From Psychrobacillus sp042944905 (GTDB taxonomy: Bacteria > Bacillota > Bacilli > Bacillales_A > Planococcaceae): a DNA stretch of 64,000 nucleotides. Both the position numbers and the translations under genes were made by a program. Positions 40,693 through 49,817 of this stretch are shown piece by piece. The notes under the pieces were generated by a model, which saw only the letters and a program-made list of their open reading frames with translations, was not told the DNA's origin and made no database searches. The stretch lies in assembly GCF_042944905.1 (NCBI RefSeq), contig NZ_CP168496.1:1116001-1180000 (forward strand), given 5' to 3'. Numbering within the stretch: position 1 is the stretch's first letter; the number at the start of each line of letters is the position of its first letter.

Positions 40693-41631
40693 ATGAATAG
40701 TATTTCCTTACTTCAAGAAGAATTGAACAAAGCAGTGATTGGAAGGAAAAAAGAAATTGAACTAATGCTAATCGGACTAATTGTACAAGGTCATGTGCTT
40801 TTAGAAAGTGTACCAGGCTCAGGAAAAACAATGATGGCTAAGTCATTTGCAGAAGCAATTCAAGGAGAGTTTAAGCGGTTACAATTTACGCCGGACGTTT
40901 TACCATCAGATGTAACTGGTATTAGTTTTTTTCATCCAAAAAAACAAGAGTTTATCCTCAGAGTAGGACCGGTAATGAGTAATATATTACTTGCGGACGA
41001 GATAAACCGTGCCACACCAAGAACACAGTCGAGCTTATTAGAAGCAATGGAAGAAAAACAAGTAACAATTGATGGGGAAACCATTAAGTTACTAACTCCT
41101 TTTATGGTTATTGCTACGCAAAATCCAGTCGAGTCTCAACAAGGAACATTCCCGCTTCCTGCTGCACAATTAGATCGATTTTTATTTAAATTAACGATTG
41201 ATTATCCTTCCGTGGAAGAAGAAAGAGTTATATTACAACAATTTGGACGTACTCCAGGAGAGGTAAAATCAAAAAAAATAGTGACGTTAGAACAAATTGA
41301 AAATTGGTCTGAGAAAGTAAAGGATGTCGCAGTGCATGATGACATCATGACATATATCATTCAAATCGTACATAGTACTAGAAACCACCCATATATTGAA
41401 TTAGGGTTAAGTAGTCGAGCTTCGCTTGCGCTACTGCAAGCTGCTAAAGCACATGCATTTATAAACAATAGAATGTATGTCACACCAGATGATGTGAAAA
41501 ATGTTATTGAACCTGTGTGTATCCACCGAATGAAACTTTCTTCTCAAGGAATGCTCATTCATAACCTAACAGAGGTTATGAGAGAACTAGTTAGTGAGAT
41601 TGAAGTTCCTGTAGAGGCTACTATTCGATGA
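40693..41631 (+). CDS. MoxR-family AAA+ ATPase (first MoxR module)
   Basis: AAA+ ATPase of 312 residues in the MoxR/AAA_3 family, thought to act as a chaperone that remodels VWA or DUF58 partners. Walker A is SVPGSGKT (about 39-46), Walker B ILLADEINRATP, sensor 1 IATQNP; the C-terminal AAA lid starts at about residue 230. The start follows GGGGGAGAA. The stop overlaps the DUF58 start, so the partner is translationally coupled. Confidence 0.92.
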   Translation: MNSISLLQEELNKAVIGRKKEIELMLIGLIVQGHVLLESVPGSGKTMMAKSFAEAIQGEFKRLQFTPDVLPSDVTGISFFHPKKQEFILRVGPVMSNILLADEINRATPRTQSSLLEAMEEKQVTIDGETIKLLTPFMVIATQNPVESQQGTFPLPAAQLDRFLFKLTIDYPSVEEERVILQQFGRTPGEVKSKKIVTLEQIENWSEKVKDVAVHDDIMTYIIQIVHSTRNHPYIELGLSSRASLALLQAAKAHAFINNRMYVTPDDVKNVIEPVCIHRMKLSSQGMLIHNLTEVMRELVSEIEVPVEATIR

Positions 41632-42782
41632 ATTGGAAACGTCAGGATTTAGGTATGAAGAATACGAGCATATATGTAAATATACTGATTTTTATATGTT
41701 CCTCTAGTTTTCTATTTAAGCAATATGCCTTATTATCTCTTTTTTCTTTTTTACTAATTATTGCGCTTGCGCAAGTGTACTATTATCGAAAAGTCGGAGA
41801 AAAATTAGAGCTGTTAAATAAAAAAAAGAGAGTCCGTTTAATGAAAGATACAACGTCTCAAATTGTATTATCCTTCCAAAACAAAGGTTTACCTATATGG
41901 AATGGAACTCTATTAATATCTTTTCAAACTTCTATACAACCAAATGGGATTGCAAATACAACAATTGCAGGTTTTCATGAAGTAAGAGTCCCATTCTCTA
42001 TTGGTTATAAAAAGAGAGTAACCTTGAAAATTCCAATAAAAGGTGTTCACAGAGGGCTAGCAAGGATAAAAGAAATTGAAATCCAAATTCCACATCCTTT
42101 TACAGATGGATCGGTTTTGCTTGAATATAAGCCATTTATATTAATGGATGCCATTGTTTTTCCACAAATATATCCCATTGATGAAGAGCTTATTCCATCT
42201 AAATTTAAGCAAGGCAAATTAGAATTAAATTCTTCTTTATTTAATGATCCTTTTTTTCCAGTAGGAACAAGAAAGTATGAACCGGGAGATCAATTTCATC
42301 ATATTCACTGGAAAGCTAGTGCTAAAACACAAGAATTGCAAACGAAAGTATTTACAAAAGTAGCGGATGTTTCCGTCTTATTTGTTGTAAATCTTAAGGA
42401 GAAGCATAGTGTAGTTGCAGATTTTGAAGAAAAAATCGAGTGGCTCGCTTCTCATATAGATGCTTGCTATAAAAAAGATATCCCTTTTTCTTTTGCAATA
42501 AATATACGAGCATATGGGAAATATCCTTTTGTTTATTTGCCAATAGGGAGCGGAGATACGCATCGGATACAAGCATTAGAGATTCTCTCCATATTGTCTG
42601 TGAGTGATATTTTAATTCCTTTTGAAAAAATAATTACTTACATCGATACACATATAGAACTACCTGTTACTGTTTATGTTATGACACATGATTTAGAACA
42701 GTTTTTACCTTTTCTAAGCCCATGGGAGCAACGTACAAACGTTTTGTATCCAATGGATTTAAGTAAAGGGGGATTATTCTAA
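41628..42782 (+). CDS. DUF58 protein (first MoxR module)
   Basis: Membrane-anchored DUF58 protein of 384 residues. Two hydrophobic helices near residues 14-50 are followed by a beta-rich region and the DUF58 block RKYEPGDQFHHIHWKASAKT (about residue 215). The C-terminal half resembles a VWA fold without a clear MIDAS DxSxS. B. subtilis YeaD has the same order. It overlaps the MoxR gene and the following membrane gene by single codons. Confidence 0.88.
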   Translation: MNWKRQDLGMKNTSIYVNILIFICSSSFLFKQYALLSLFSFLLIIALAQVYYYRKVGEKLELLNKKKRVRLMKDTTSQIVLSFQNKGLPIWNGTLLISFQTSIQPNGIANTTIAGFHEVRVPFSIGYKKRVTLKIPIKGVHRGLARIKEIEIQIPHPFTDGSVLLEYKPFILMDAIVFPQIYPIDEELIPSKFKQGKLELNSSLFNDPFFPVGTRKYEPGDQFHHIHWKASAKTQELQTKVFTKVADVSVLFVVNLKEKHSVVADFEEKIEWLASHIDACYKKDIPFSFAINIRAYGKYPFVYLPIGSGDTHRIQALEILSILSVSDILIPFEKIITYIDTHIELPVTVYVMTHDLEQFLPFLSPWEQRTNVLYPMDLSKGGLF

Positions 42783-44020
42783 TGCATAATTCCACTCGCA
42801 CTATTGATATTCAAGTACAGTCGTTTGGAAACTATTTGAGAGATATATGGTTTATTGCGTTGATTTTTGTGTTGTTTTCAAATGAAACAACTATTGTCTT
42901 ACCTTTTATTTGGATTGGACTACAATCAGTCGTTGCAATTGCTTGCCTTTTCATTTTCAGAAAAACGGGACCGAATATGGTCGTCCCTTTTATTGTCCCT
43001 AATATTATTCTGTTATTCCTTTTCCTTTTTGGAGCTCCTTTTTGGTTATTTGTGTTAGGTGTCGTCATTTCGATATGGCGAATTCAAGCAAGATTTAATA
43101 CACTTCAAAACGAGCAAACTACGGATAGCAGCTTTTCGCTATTATTTTTAGCTACATTTATACTGGTCTATTTTATATGTTTTCTCTTATATAATGAAGA
43201 GTATCGTTTCATTCTTTATGAAGTGTTTGTATCCGGTATAGCTCTACTTGTTGGAATACGTTTCTTTGCTGTTTCTGTGAACTCAGACAGTCACAATTCT
43301 CTGAAAAAATCTCACATATTGTCTATCTATCTTGTTAGTATAGTTTCTATTGCAGGTTTATCCACTTTGATTTATATCTTAGCACCATTTATTCGTAAAA
43401 TAATGGATGTTTTGTTTAGATGTATACTTAGTGTAGCACTTATCCCTTTTGCACCTTTAGTGGGTTATTTGGAAGATTTAATCAGTAAATTTCAAATGAG
43501 ACAGTTCGATGAAAGCTTGGATGAACCAGCAGGTGAACCAGTCGGTAGTGATACAAAAGAAATTATTTTCAAGGAATATTCTTCCAATTTACCGATTGAA
43601 TGGATCCTATTTGGACTAGCTACAATTGCAATTTTATTTTTTATAAGATATTTGTTAAAAAATAAACCAGATAAATTAAAAATGGAGCAAATAGAAATTG
43701 AATATGAAAATAATGAAATAAATGAAGAAGAAAAACAAAAGAGCCAATCAAAATCTTTATACAAAGTAGATACATCTCTTTTGCGTGAAAAGTATGTAGA
43801 GTTTGAAATGGAAGCTAAATCATTCGAGTTTGAAAGAAATAAAAGTGAAACAGTAAGAGAATGGTTTAAAAGCATGAACTGGCATGTAGAAAGTGTGTTT
43901 TTTCAACTATATGAAGAAGTGAGATACGGGAGTCATTCAATTAGTTCTGATAAAGCGGAATTATTTTTAAAAAGTTTAGAGGAAGTAAAAAAAAATTATT
44001 TTGTTAAAAAAGATGTTTAG
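42782..44020 (+). CDS. Membrane protein with DUF4129-like C-terminus (first MoxR module)
   Basis: Protein of 412 residues with about six or seven hydrophobic segments between residues 20 and 235, a further one near 275-290, then a cytoplasmic acidic region and a C-terminal FFQLYEEVRYGSHSIS block typical of DUF4129. In related MoxR-DUF58 operons the third gene is a TgpA/YebA-type protein with a transglutaminase domain between the membrane part and DUF4129. I find no Cys-His-Asp transglutaminase core here, so this looks like a reduced relative. It ends in a strong terminator. Confidence 0.7.
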   Translation: MHNSTRTIDIQVQSFGNYLRDIWFIALIFVLFSNETTIVLPFIWIGLQSVVAIACLFIFRKTGPNMVVPFIVPNIILLFLFLFGAPFWLFVLGVVISIWRIQARFNTLQNEQTTDSSFSLLFLATFILVYFICFLLYNEEYRFILYEVFVSGIALLVGIRFFAVSVNSDSHNSLKKSHILSIYLVSIVSIAGLSTLIYILAPFIRKIMDVLFRCILSVALIPFAPLVGYLEDLISKFQMRQFDESLDEPAGEPVGSDTKEIIFKEYSSNLPIEWILFGLATIAILFFIRYLLKNKPDKLKMEQIEIEYENNEINEEEKQKSQSKSLYKVDTSLLREKYVEFEMEAKSFEFERNKSETVREWFKSMNWHVESVFFQLYEEVRYGSHSISSDKAELFLKSLEEVKKNYFVKKDV

Positions 44021-44082
44021 AAATATGGTCAACCGGGCATATTAATAAAGAACACAGCAACATTCTCATTTCCCCCTTTTTA

Positions 44083-44120
44083 AGGATCATCCAAAAGTAT
44101 TTGGGTGATCCTCTTTTTTT
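44083..44120 (+). terminator. Terminator of the first MoxR operon
   Basis: AGGATCATCCAAA and TTTGGGTGATCCT form a stem followed by CTTTTTTT. Confidence 0.88.
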
Positions 44121-44161
44121 GGTACACTATACATATAAAAAATACTTGTGGGGGAATAGAC

Positions 44162-45031
44162 ATGTCAGAGAAACTAAAAACAGGATTTATCGGTACAGGA
44201 GTTATGGGAAAGAGTCTTGTTAAGCATTTATTAAAAGCAGGTCATGAAGTAGTTGTTTATACAAGAACAAAAGAAAAAGCAGAAGAACTAATTTCAATTG
44301 GGGCTTCGTGGGCAAGTAATCCATGTGAAGCAGCAAGCAATGCGCAAATTGTGTTTACGATGGTTGGATATCCACATGATGTAGAGGAAATATATTTTGG
44401 AGAGCAAGGGATATTGGCAGCTAATAATAGAGGACTAGTTCTAGTTGATATGACCACTTCTACACCGACACTTGCCCAAAAAATTGAGCAAGTTGCAAAA
44501 GAAAAAGAAATGCTTTCTCTCGATGCACCAGTTTCCGGTGGAGACATCGGAGCGCAATCGGGAAAACTTTCAATCATGTGCGGTGGAGAAATAGAAACTT
44601 TCGATAAAATGTTGCCGGTTTTAAGCCTTTTTGGAGAAACAATTTACTACCAAGGACCAGCCGGTGCAGGTCAGCATACGAAAATGTGTAACCAAATTAC
44701 AATAGCAACAGGAATGATCGGTGTGTGTGAAGCACTTTCATATGGAAAAAAAGCAGGATTAGATTTAGACCAAGTGTTACGTTCTATATCAACAGGAGCA
44801 GCAGGATCATGGTCACTCAGTAATCTAGCTCCACGTATGATAGCAGGCAACTTTGAACCTGGGTTTTACATTAAACACTTCGTGAAAGATATGAAGATTG
44901 CTTTAGAAGAAGCAGAAAAGATGAACTTGCAACTTCCTGGATTACAACTGACGAAATCGATGTACGACGAATTAGTAGCGCAAGGATATGAAGATAACGG
45001 GACACAGTCTTTAATAAAATTATACGAATGA
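44162..45031 (+). CDS. ykwC: Beta-hydroxyacid dehydrogenase family protein YkwC
   Basis: NAD(P)-dependent oxidoreductase of 289 residues in the 3-hydroxyisobutyrate dehydrogenase family. The Rossmann motif GFIGTGVMGKSLVKHLLKAG starts the protein, the substrate-binding block DAPVSGGDIGAQ follows near residue 120, and the catalytic Lys is probably in KMCNQI (about residue 175). The substrate is unknown. I start at ATG 44162 with GGGGGAA upstream; the longer frame would run through the promoter region. Confidence 0.88.
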   Translation: MSEKLKTGFIGTGVMGKSLVKHLLKAGHEVVVYTRTKEKAEELISIGASWASNPCEAASNAQIVFTMVGYPHDVEEIYFGEQGILAANNRGLVLVDMTTSTPTLAQKIEQVAKEKEMLSLDAPVSGGDIGAQSGKLSIMCGGEIETFDKMLPVLSLFGETIYYQGPAGAGQHTKMCNQITIATGMIGVCEALSYGKKAGLDLDQVLRSISTGAAGSWSLSNLAPRMIAGNFEPGFYIKHFVKDMKIALEEAEKMNLQLPGLQLTKSMYDELVAQGYEDNGTQSLIKLYE

Positions 45032-45099
45032 TATAGGAGGTAATTACTACTATATGATACAATTGATATATATGAATATAGAAGGAAAGGGTGAATCGT

Positions 45100-46005
45100 G
45101 TGAATGATCATAAAGGCATTTTACTTGAAAGTGGAACAAACGAATTAGAAATTGTGGAATTTCAAGTAGGTTCTAACAAATTCGGAATTAATGTAATTAA
45201 AGTAAAAGAAATAATTCAGCCTATTAAAGTGACATTTATCCCGCATGCACATCCACATGTGGAAGGCATTGTTCAACTGCGAGGAGAGGTACTACCAGTA
45301 GTCAGTATGGCAAAGGTTTTGGGATTACCTGTAGTAGTTAAAAACGAACAGGAAAAATATATTGTTGCAGAATTCAATAAGCAAAGAGTCGTTTTTCATG
45401 TGGATAATGTGACACAAATTCATCGTATTTCCTGGGATCAAATTGAAAAGCCTTCTGATATCTATCAAGGAAGTGCTTCGCATGTAATTGGTGTAATTAA
45501 ACGTGATGATGAAATGATTCTACTACTAGACTTTGAGCGGATTATTGTAGATATTAATCCAGAATCAGGTATTAATGTAGATTCAGTTAAAAAACTGGGG
45601 AATCGTGAGCGTTCTAATAAGAAGATTGTCATTGTGGAAGATTCACCGCTTCTACGAAAACTATTACATGATACATTAAACGAAGCGGGTTATGTTAACT
45701 TAGATTTTTTTGAAAATGGGAAGGATGCACTAGACTTTCTAGAAAGCTTAGAGAAAGTGTCGCCAGATGTTTCAGAACATGTGCAAATGGTAGTTACAGA
45801 TATTGAAATGCCTCAGATGGATGGACATGCTCTAACTAGAAGGATTAAAGAAAGTAGTAATTTATCGAAGCTTCCAGTTCTAATATTTTCTAGTTTAATA
45901 ACGGATGATCTTAGACATAAGGGAGATCAAGTCGGAGCAGAAGATCAGATAAGTAAACCAGAAATCGCGGAGTTGGTATTAAAAATAGATAAATTTATTT
46001 TATAA
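45100..46005 (+). CDS. cheV: Chemotaxis protein CheV
   Basis: Chemotaxis adaptor of 301 residues: an N-terminal CheW-like domain (about 10-155, with LELEIVEFQVG-type start and GIVQLRGEVLPVV) fused to a response-receiver domain (about 175-301) with phosphoacceptor D234 in VTDIEMPQMDG and the conserved late Lys in ISKPE. It couples receptors to CheA and takes part in adaptation. The GTG at 45100 suits GAAGGAAAGG; the GTG at 45091 overlaps that site. It suggests a motile organism. Confidence 0.95.
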   Translation: MNDHKGILLESGTNELEIVEFQVGSNKFGINVIKVKEIIQPIKVTFIPHAHPHVEGIVQLRGEVLPVVSMAKVLGLPVVVKNEQEKYIVAEFNKQRVVFHVDNVTQIHRISWDQIEKPSDIYQGSASHVIGVIKRDDEMILLLDFERIIVDINPESGINVDSVKKLGNRERSNKKIVIVEDSPLLRKLLHDTLNEAGYVNLDFFENGKDALDFLESLEKVSPDVSEHVQMVVTDIEMPQMDGHALTRRIKESSNLSKLPVLIFSSLITDDLRHKGDQVGAEDQISKPEIAELVLKIDKFIL

Positions 46006-46045
46006 AAAACTAGCGTGAATTGATTTCATTTCACGCTAGTTTTTT
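46005..46045 (+). terminator. Terminator of cheV
   Basis: AAAACTAGCGTGAA and TTCACGCTAGTTTT pair perfectly, followed by TT. It is bidirectional, but ykyB ends some 70 bases away. Confidence 0.85.
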
Positions 46046-46114
46046 ACTTTCATACAAACAAAAATTATCGTTAGTGCTCACTTAGAACTAGGTAAAGGAT
46101 GGTTATTCCTTTAC

Positions 46115-46573
46115 TCATCTATCTAGATATGACTTGTTCGTTTTAGTATAAGTTCTCGCATAATTTTTAGAATAGATGGGAGATTGTTTTGGGGTTCTCC
46201 GAATAATCGATTGAGGTCCGATATAATCAGAAAGTAGTTGCTTTGCCATTCGTAAATTCATTTTTCGAATGGGATTTCTATAGGTATCATCTAAATTGCC
46301 AAGATGGGGTAAGTTTTTAAAATCCTCTTTAACCGGTATTATATGGAAATAATAATCTGCACATTGGATTAATACCGAGGATTGCTGTTGACTAAACTTA
46401 GGATTACGGACAAAGTGAAGACCTATTTTTTTAGCTTTGTTTTCAGCTAACATTTTAGTTAGAGCTAATTTCTTTAATTCGTAAAGTGGTTTGTTATCAA
46501 TTGCTGTTTTAGCATGACGATTAACGGTATAAATAGCAGTAGCAATACGTTCTTCATCTGTTGTCCTTATCAT
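46115..46573 (-). CDS. ykyB: YkyB-family protein
   Basis: Basic protein of 152 residues matching YkyB, of unknown function. The conserved segments are AIYTVNRHAKTA, KKIGLHFVRNPKFSQQQS, and LPHLGNLDDTYRNP. There is no membrane segment. The gene is divergent from the GGDEF-EAL gene and converges on cheV, as in B. subtilis, where ykyB neighbours cheV. Confidence 0.88.
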   Translation of the reverse strand: MIRTTDEERIATAIYTVNRHAKTAIDNKPLYELKKLALTKMLAENKAKKIGLHFVRNPKFSQQQSSVLIQCADYYFHIIPVKEDFKNLPHLGNLDDTYRNPIRKMNLRMAKQLLSDYIGPQSIIRRTPKQSPIYSKNYARTYTKTNKSYLDR

Positions 46574-46779
46574 GAAATCCCCACCTAATAAATTTGTTAT
46601 TTACATAATCATACCAATTTTCAGTGAAATTGTATACAAAAATCAAAGGATTAAATTATTTGTAACTATATTAAAAGACAGAAACTAAAGATAATGAAAA
46701 TAATGTCGATAAAACAGAGTGAAGTAATATTTGAAATTTGTATCCTTGTGTTAGATTGTGATACATATTGGAGGGCTAC

Positions 46780-48828
46780 ATGAATAATTCGGCAGAAAAA
46801 AAACTTGCTATCAATAATCACTTAGTTAATGTAATTCACGAAAATTCTCTGACATTTACTTTATTAATAGAAAAAAATAAAAAAAGTGAGTTTTCCATTA
46901 AGTATGCTAATACTGCAGCAGCAAGTTTTTTTACCAATACTTTTCAAAGCCCACAACATTTTTTTTCAGAGAAAGTCTGGAATGAGTTGTTTTTATTAAT
47001 AAATACTTTCGTAGATGAAAAGCGGAAAGTGTTTCATAATTTCCCGCTTACTTTTCAAGATAGTTTATATATATTTGACATTTCAATTCTTTCATTACAA
47101 GATGACGCGAGCAAGGTGTTTGGAATAACGATGATTAATAAGACCGAAAGTGAAAAGGAAAAGAATGCATTAACAAAAATAAAAGAAAAATACTATTCAC
47201 TCGTTGATAATAACACGGACCCCGTTTTACTAATTGATGAAAATGGGATTATTCGTTATTGCAATATGGTCGCATTAAAAATTTTAGGATACGATTTGGA
47301 AAAACTCATAAACTATCCAGTGGAGCAATTTATAGAAGAGAACTCATTGAGAAATTTTAAAATTATGTTGAAGCAAACGTTAAGTGGTTATGCTACTGAA
47401 ATGCAAAATTGCCTTATCCAACATGATAATGGTCATTATTTACATTTACATTTGAAAGCAATTCCAATCAAAAACGAAGACCATGTAAATGAGTTTCATT
47501 TAGTTATACGAGATACAACGATCAATTCGGAAGAAAAGGACAAATTATATTATTTAGCTTATCACGACCAATTAACCGGTTTATGGAATCGACGTGCTTT
47601 AAAAGAGCATTTACGTGAAAATTTAAACAAGGTAGCAGATGGATTAACGAATGAAATTGCCATTTTGCGAATTGACTTGGATCGATTCAAACTTATCAAT
47701 GAATCGCTAGGTTATACTTATGGTGATGAGTTGTTGAAGAAAATTGCAGATCGACTTATTCTTATTTTAGATAAATCAAGTAATTTATACAGGCAAAGTG
47801 GTGATGAATTCGTTTATATACTGAAAGGGAAATCGAAAGAAGAGACGAGTTTATTTGCAGAAAGTATATTAAAAGAACTGTCGAAGCCAATTTTCTTAGA
47901 TTATCAAGAATATTTTGTTACTGCATCTATCGGAATTTCTATGTACCCTTATGATGGGAAAAAGATGGACGAACTACTCATTAAAGCAGACCAGGCTTTA
48001 TACGTCGCGAAAGATAGAGGAAGAGCACATTATCGTTACTATCACCAGCAAATGAATTTGTCTTTTCCGAACGAAGCATTAATGGAATCTCATTTAAGGA
48101 GAGCAATTGAAAAAGAAGAACTTTCTATTCATTTTCAGCCTCAAGTAAATTTAGAGACAGACGAGATTAATTCTTTTGAGGCTTTGCTTCGTTGGAATAA
48201 TCGGAAGTTTGGCTATGTGACACCTATGCAATTTATTCCGTTAGCTGAGGAATCAGGTATGATTATGCAAATAGGTGATTGGGTATTAGAAGAAGTTTGT
48301 AGACAATTAAAGTACTGGCAAGAAAAAGGTCATCGTCCTGTTAGAATTGCCGTAAATATTTCGCCAAAACAATTTAAGCAAGAAAATTTCGCAGTGAAAA
48401 TACTAGAAAAAATTAACAAGTACCAAATAAGTCCATGTTCTTTAGAAGTTGAAATTACTGAAAGTGCTATGACAGATATGCATGATACTTTTGCTATGCT
48501 AAAAGAATTGAAGGACATTGGAGTAATCATTTCTATTGATGACTTTGGTACAGGCTATTCATCTTTAAGCTACTTGAAGAAATACCCTATTGATATTATA
48601 AAAATTGACCAATCATTTATTAAGGATATTGAATCAGATGAAAAAAATGCAGCAATAGCAACAATGATTATTCGTCTTGCTCATAGTTTAGGAATGGAAG
48701 TTATAGCAGAAGGTGTAGAAAAGGATAAGCAAGTAGATATATTAAAGGCAGCGAATTGTCAAAAAGCGCAAGGCTATTTTTTTAGTAGACCTATACCGAT
48801 TGCTGATATTAATGAGGCTTATATGTAG
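46780..48828 (+). CDS. PAS-GGDEF-EAL cyclic-di-GMP protein
   Basis: Protein of 682 residues. An N-terminal sensory part contains one clear PAS domain (about 130-245) and possibly a degenerate one before it. The diguanylate cyclase domain has the active-site variant S340-G-D-E-F in place of GGDEF, which is usually functional. The phosphodiesterase domain has E467-A-L, ITES, IDDFGTGYSS, IKIDQSF and AEGVEK, so the metal and catalytic residues look complete. No membrane helices are visible. Similar architecture occurs in B. subtilis DgcW. The ATG follows GGAGGG; a TTG at 46768 overlaps that site. Confidence 0.92.
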   Translation: MNNSAEKKLAINNHLVNVIHENSLTFTLLIEKNKKSEFSIKYANTAAASFFTNTFQSPQHFFSEKVWNELFLLINTFVDEKRKVFHNFPLTFQDSLYIFDISILSLQDDASKVFGITMINKTESEKEKNALTKIKEKYYSLVDNNTDPVLLIDENGIIRYCNMVALKILGYDLEKLINYPVEQFIEENSLRNFKIMLKQTLSGYATEMQNCLIQHDNGHYLHLHLKAIPIKNEDHVNEFHLVIRDTTINSEEKDKLYYLAYHDQLTGLWNRRALKEHLRENLNKVADGLTNEIAILRIDLDRFKLINESLGYTYGDELLKKIADRLILILDKSSNLYRQSGDEFVYILKGKSKEETSLFAESILKELSKPIFLDYQEYFVTASIGISMYPYDGKKMDELLIKADQALYVAKDRGRAHYRYYHQQMNLSFPNEALMESHLRRAIEKEELSIHFQPQVNLETDEINSFEALLRWNNRKFGYVTPMQFIPLAEESGMIMQIGDWVLEEVCRQLKYWQEKGHRPVRIAVNISPKQFKQENFAVKILEKINKYQISPCSLEVEITESAMTDMHDTFAMLKELKDIGVIISIDDFGTGYSSLSYLKKYPIDIIKIDQSFIKDIESDEKNAAIATMIIRLAHSLGMEVIAEGVEKDKQVDILKAANCQKAQGYFFSRPIPIADINEAYM

Positions 48829-48834
48829 AATGCA

Positions 48835-48875
48835 AAACCGTAAATTTCTTTTTAGAGATTTAGGGTTTTTCTTTT
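48835..48875 (+). terminator. Terminator of the GGDEF-EAL gene
   Basis: AACCGTAAATTTC and GAGATTTAGGGTT pair with G-T allowances; TTTCTTTT follows. Confidence 0.65.
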
Positions 48876-48893
48876 AATGTTATGATAAAATAA

Positions 48894-48911
48894 TGAGTGA
48901 ATATTCATTCA
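48894..48911 (+). promoter_or_regulatory. FadR operator upstream of fadH
   Basis: TGAGTGAATATTCATTCA agrees with the B. subtilis FadR box TGAATGAMTANTCATTCA (as I recall it) at 17 of 18 positions if M is read as A. It lies 24 bases before the fadH start, in the promoter zone. FadR represses fatty acid degradation genes and releases DNA on binding long-chain acyl-CoA; the fadH operon is a known target in B. subtilis. Confidence 0.85.
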
Positions 48912-48934
48912 ATTGATAAAAGGGGTGTAGATTG

Positions 48935-49702
48935 ATGTTAAAGGGAAAGACAATTATTGTTACTGGCGGATCAAATGGAATGGGAAAGTATATGGCAATG
49001 AAATTTGTTTCTGAAGGTGCAAATGTTGTTATTACTGGACGAGATTTAGAAAAACTAGAAAATGCTAAGAAAGAAATTGAATTAAAGGGTAATTCTATTT
49101 CTATTTTTCAAATGGATGTACGTAATCCAGAGCATGTCTCAGGAATGATCGACTTTACAGACAAAACCTATGGTCAAATTGATGGATTAGTAAATAATGC
49201 AGCAGGAAATTTTATTGTGAAAACGGAAGAGCTTTCTCCAAATGGTTGGAAAACAGTAATTGATATAGTTTTAAATGGAACCTTTTACTGTTCAAATGCC
49301 GTTGGAAACTATTGGATTCAAAAAGGGAAAAGAGGTTCAATACTGAATATGCTTGCAACTTATGCATGGGGTGCAGGTGCTGGAATTGCTCATTCCGCAG
49401 CAGCTAAAGCCGGAGTGATGTCTCTTACAAGAACTCTTGCGGTAGAATGGGGCTCTAAATATGGGATCCGAGTGAACGGTATTGCACCTGGTGCAATTGA
49501 GCGAACTGGTGGAGCTGAAAGGCTGTGGGAATCGGAAGAGGCTGCGAACAGAACACTTAAATCTGTACCCCTAGGCCGCCTTGGTAAACCGGAAGAAATT
49601 GCTGAGCTTGCAACGTTTATGTTGTCCGAGAAGGCTTCCTATATGAACGGAGAAATCGTAACGTTAGATGGTGGCCAGTGGTTGAACCAATTTCCATTCT
49701 AA
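48935..49702 (+). CDS. fadH: 2,4-dienoyl-CoA reductase FadH (YkuF), SDR family
   Basis: Short-chain dehydrogenase of 255 residues for beta-oxidation of unsaturated fatty acids. The cofactor motif TGGSNGMGKYM and NNAAGNF are standard. The usual YxxxK motif is instead S154-AAA-K158, with Y143 fifteen residues before the Lys. This is the arrangement known from mitochondrial 2,4-dienoyl-CoA reductase (Tyr199, Ser210, Lys214 as I recall) and separates it from ordinary SDRs. The ATG at 48935 follows AAAGGGGTG. The FadR box upstream supports the assignment. Confidence 0.9.
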   Translation: MLKGKTIIVTGGSNGMGKYMAMKFVSEGANVVITGRDLEKLENAKKEIELKGNSISIFQMDVRNPEHVSGMIDFTDKTYGQIDGLVNNAAGNFIVKTEELSPNGWKTVIDIVLNGTFYCSNAVGNYWIQKGKRGSILNMLATYAWGAGAGIAHSAAAKAGVMSLTRTLAVEWGSKYGIRVNGIAPGAIERTGGAERLWESEEAANRTLKSVPLGRLGKPEEIAELATFMLSEKASYMNGEIVTLDGGQWLNQFPF

Positions 49703-49817
49703 AAAATTATCAATAGTTTGTAAGCGATTCCATAGTTTTTTATTCCTTGCATATGCTATCATAGTTATATAGGTTATGTTTTCATATAATGAGAACAAAC
49801 AAAGGAGTAGAATGCGA

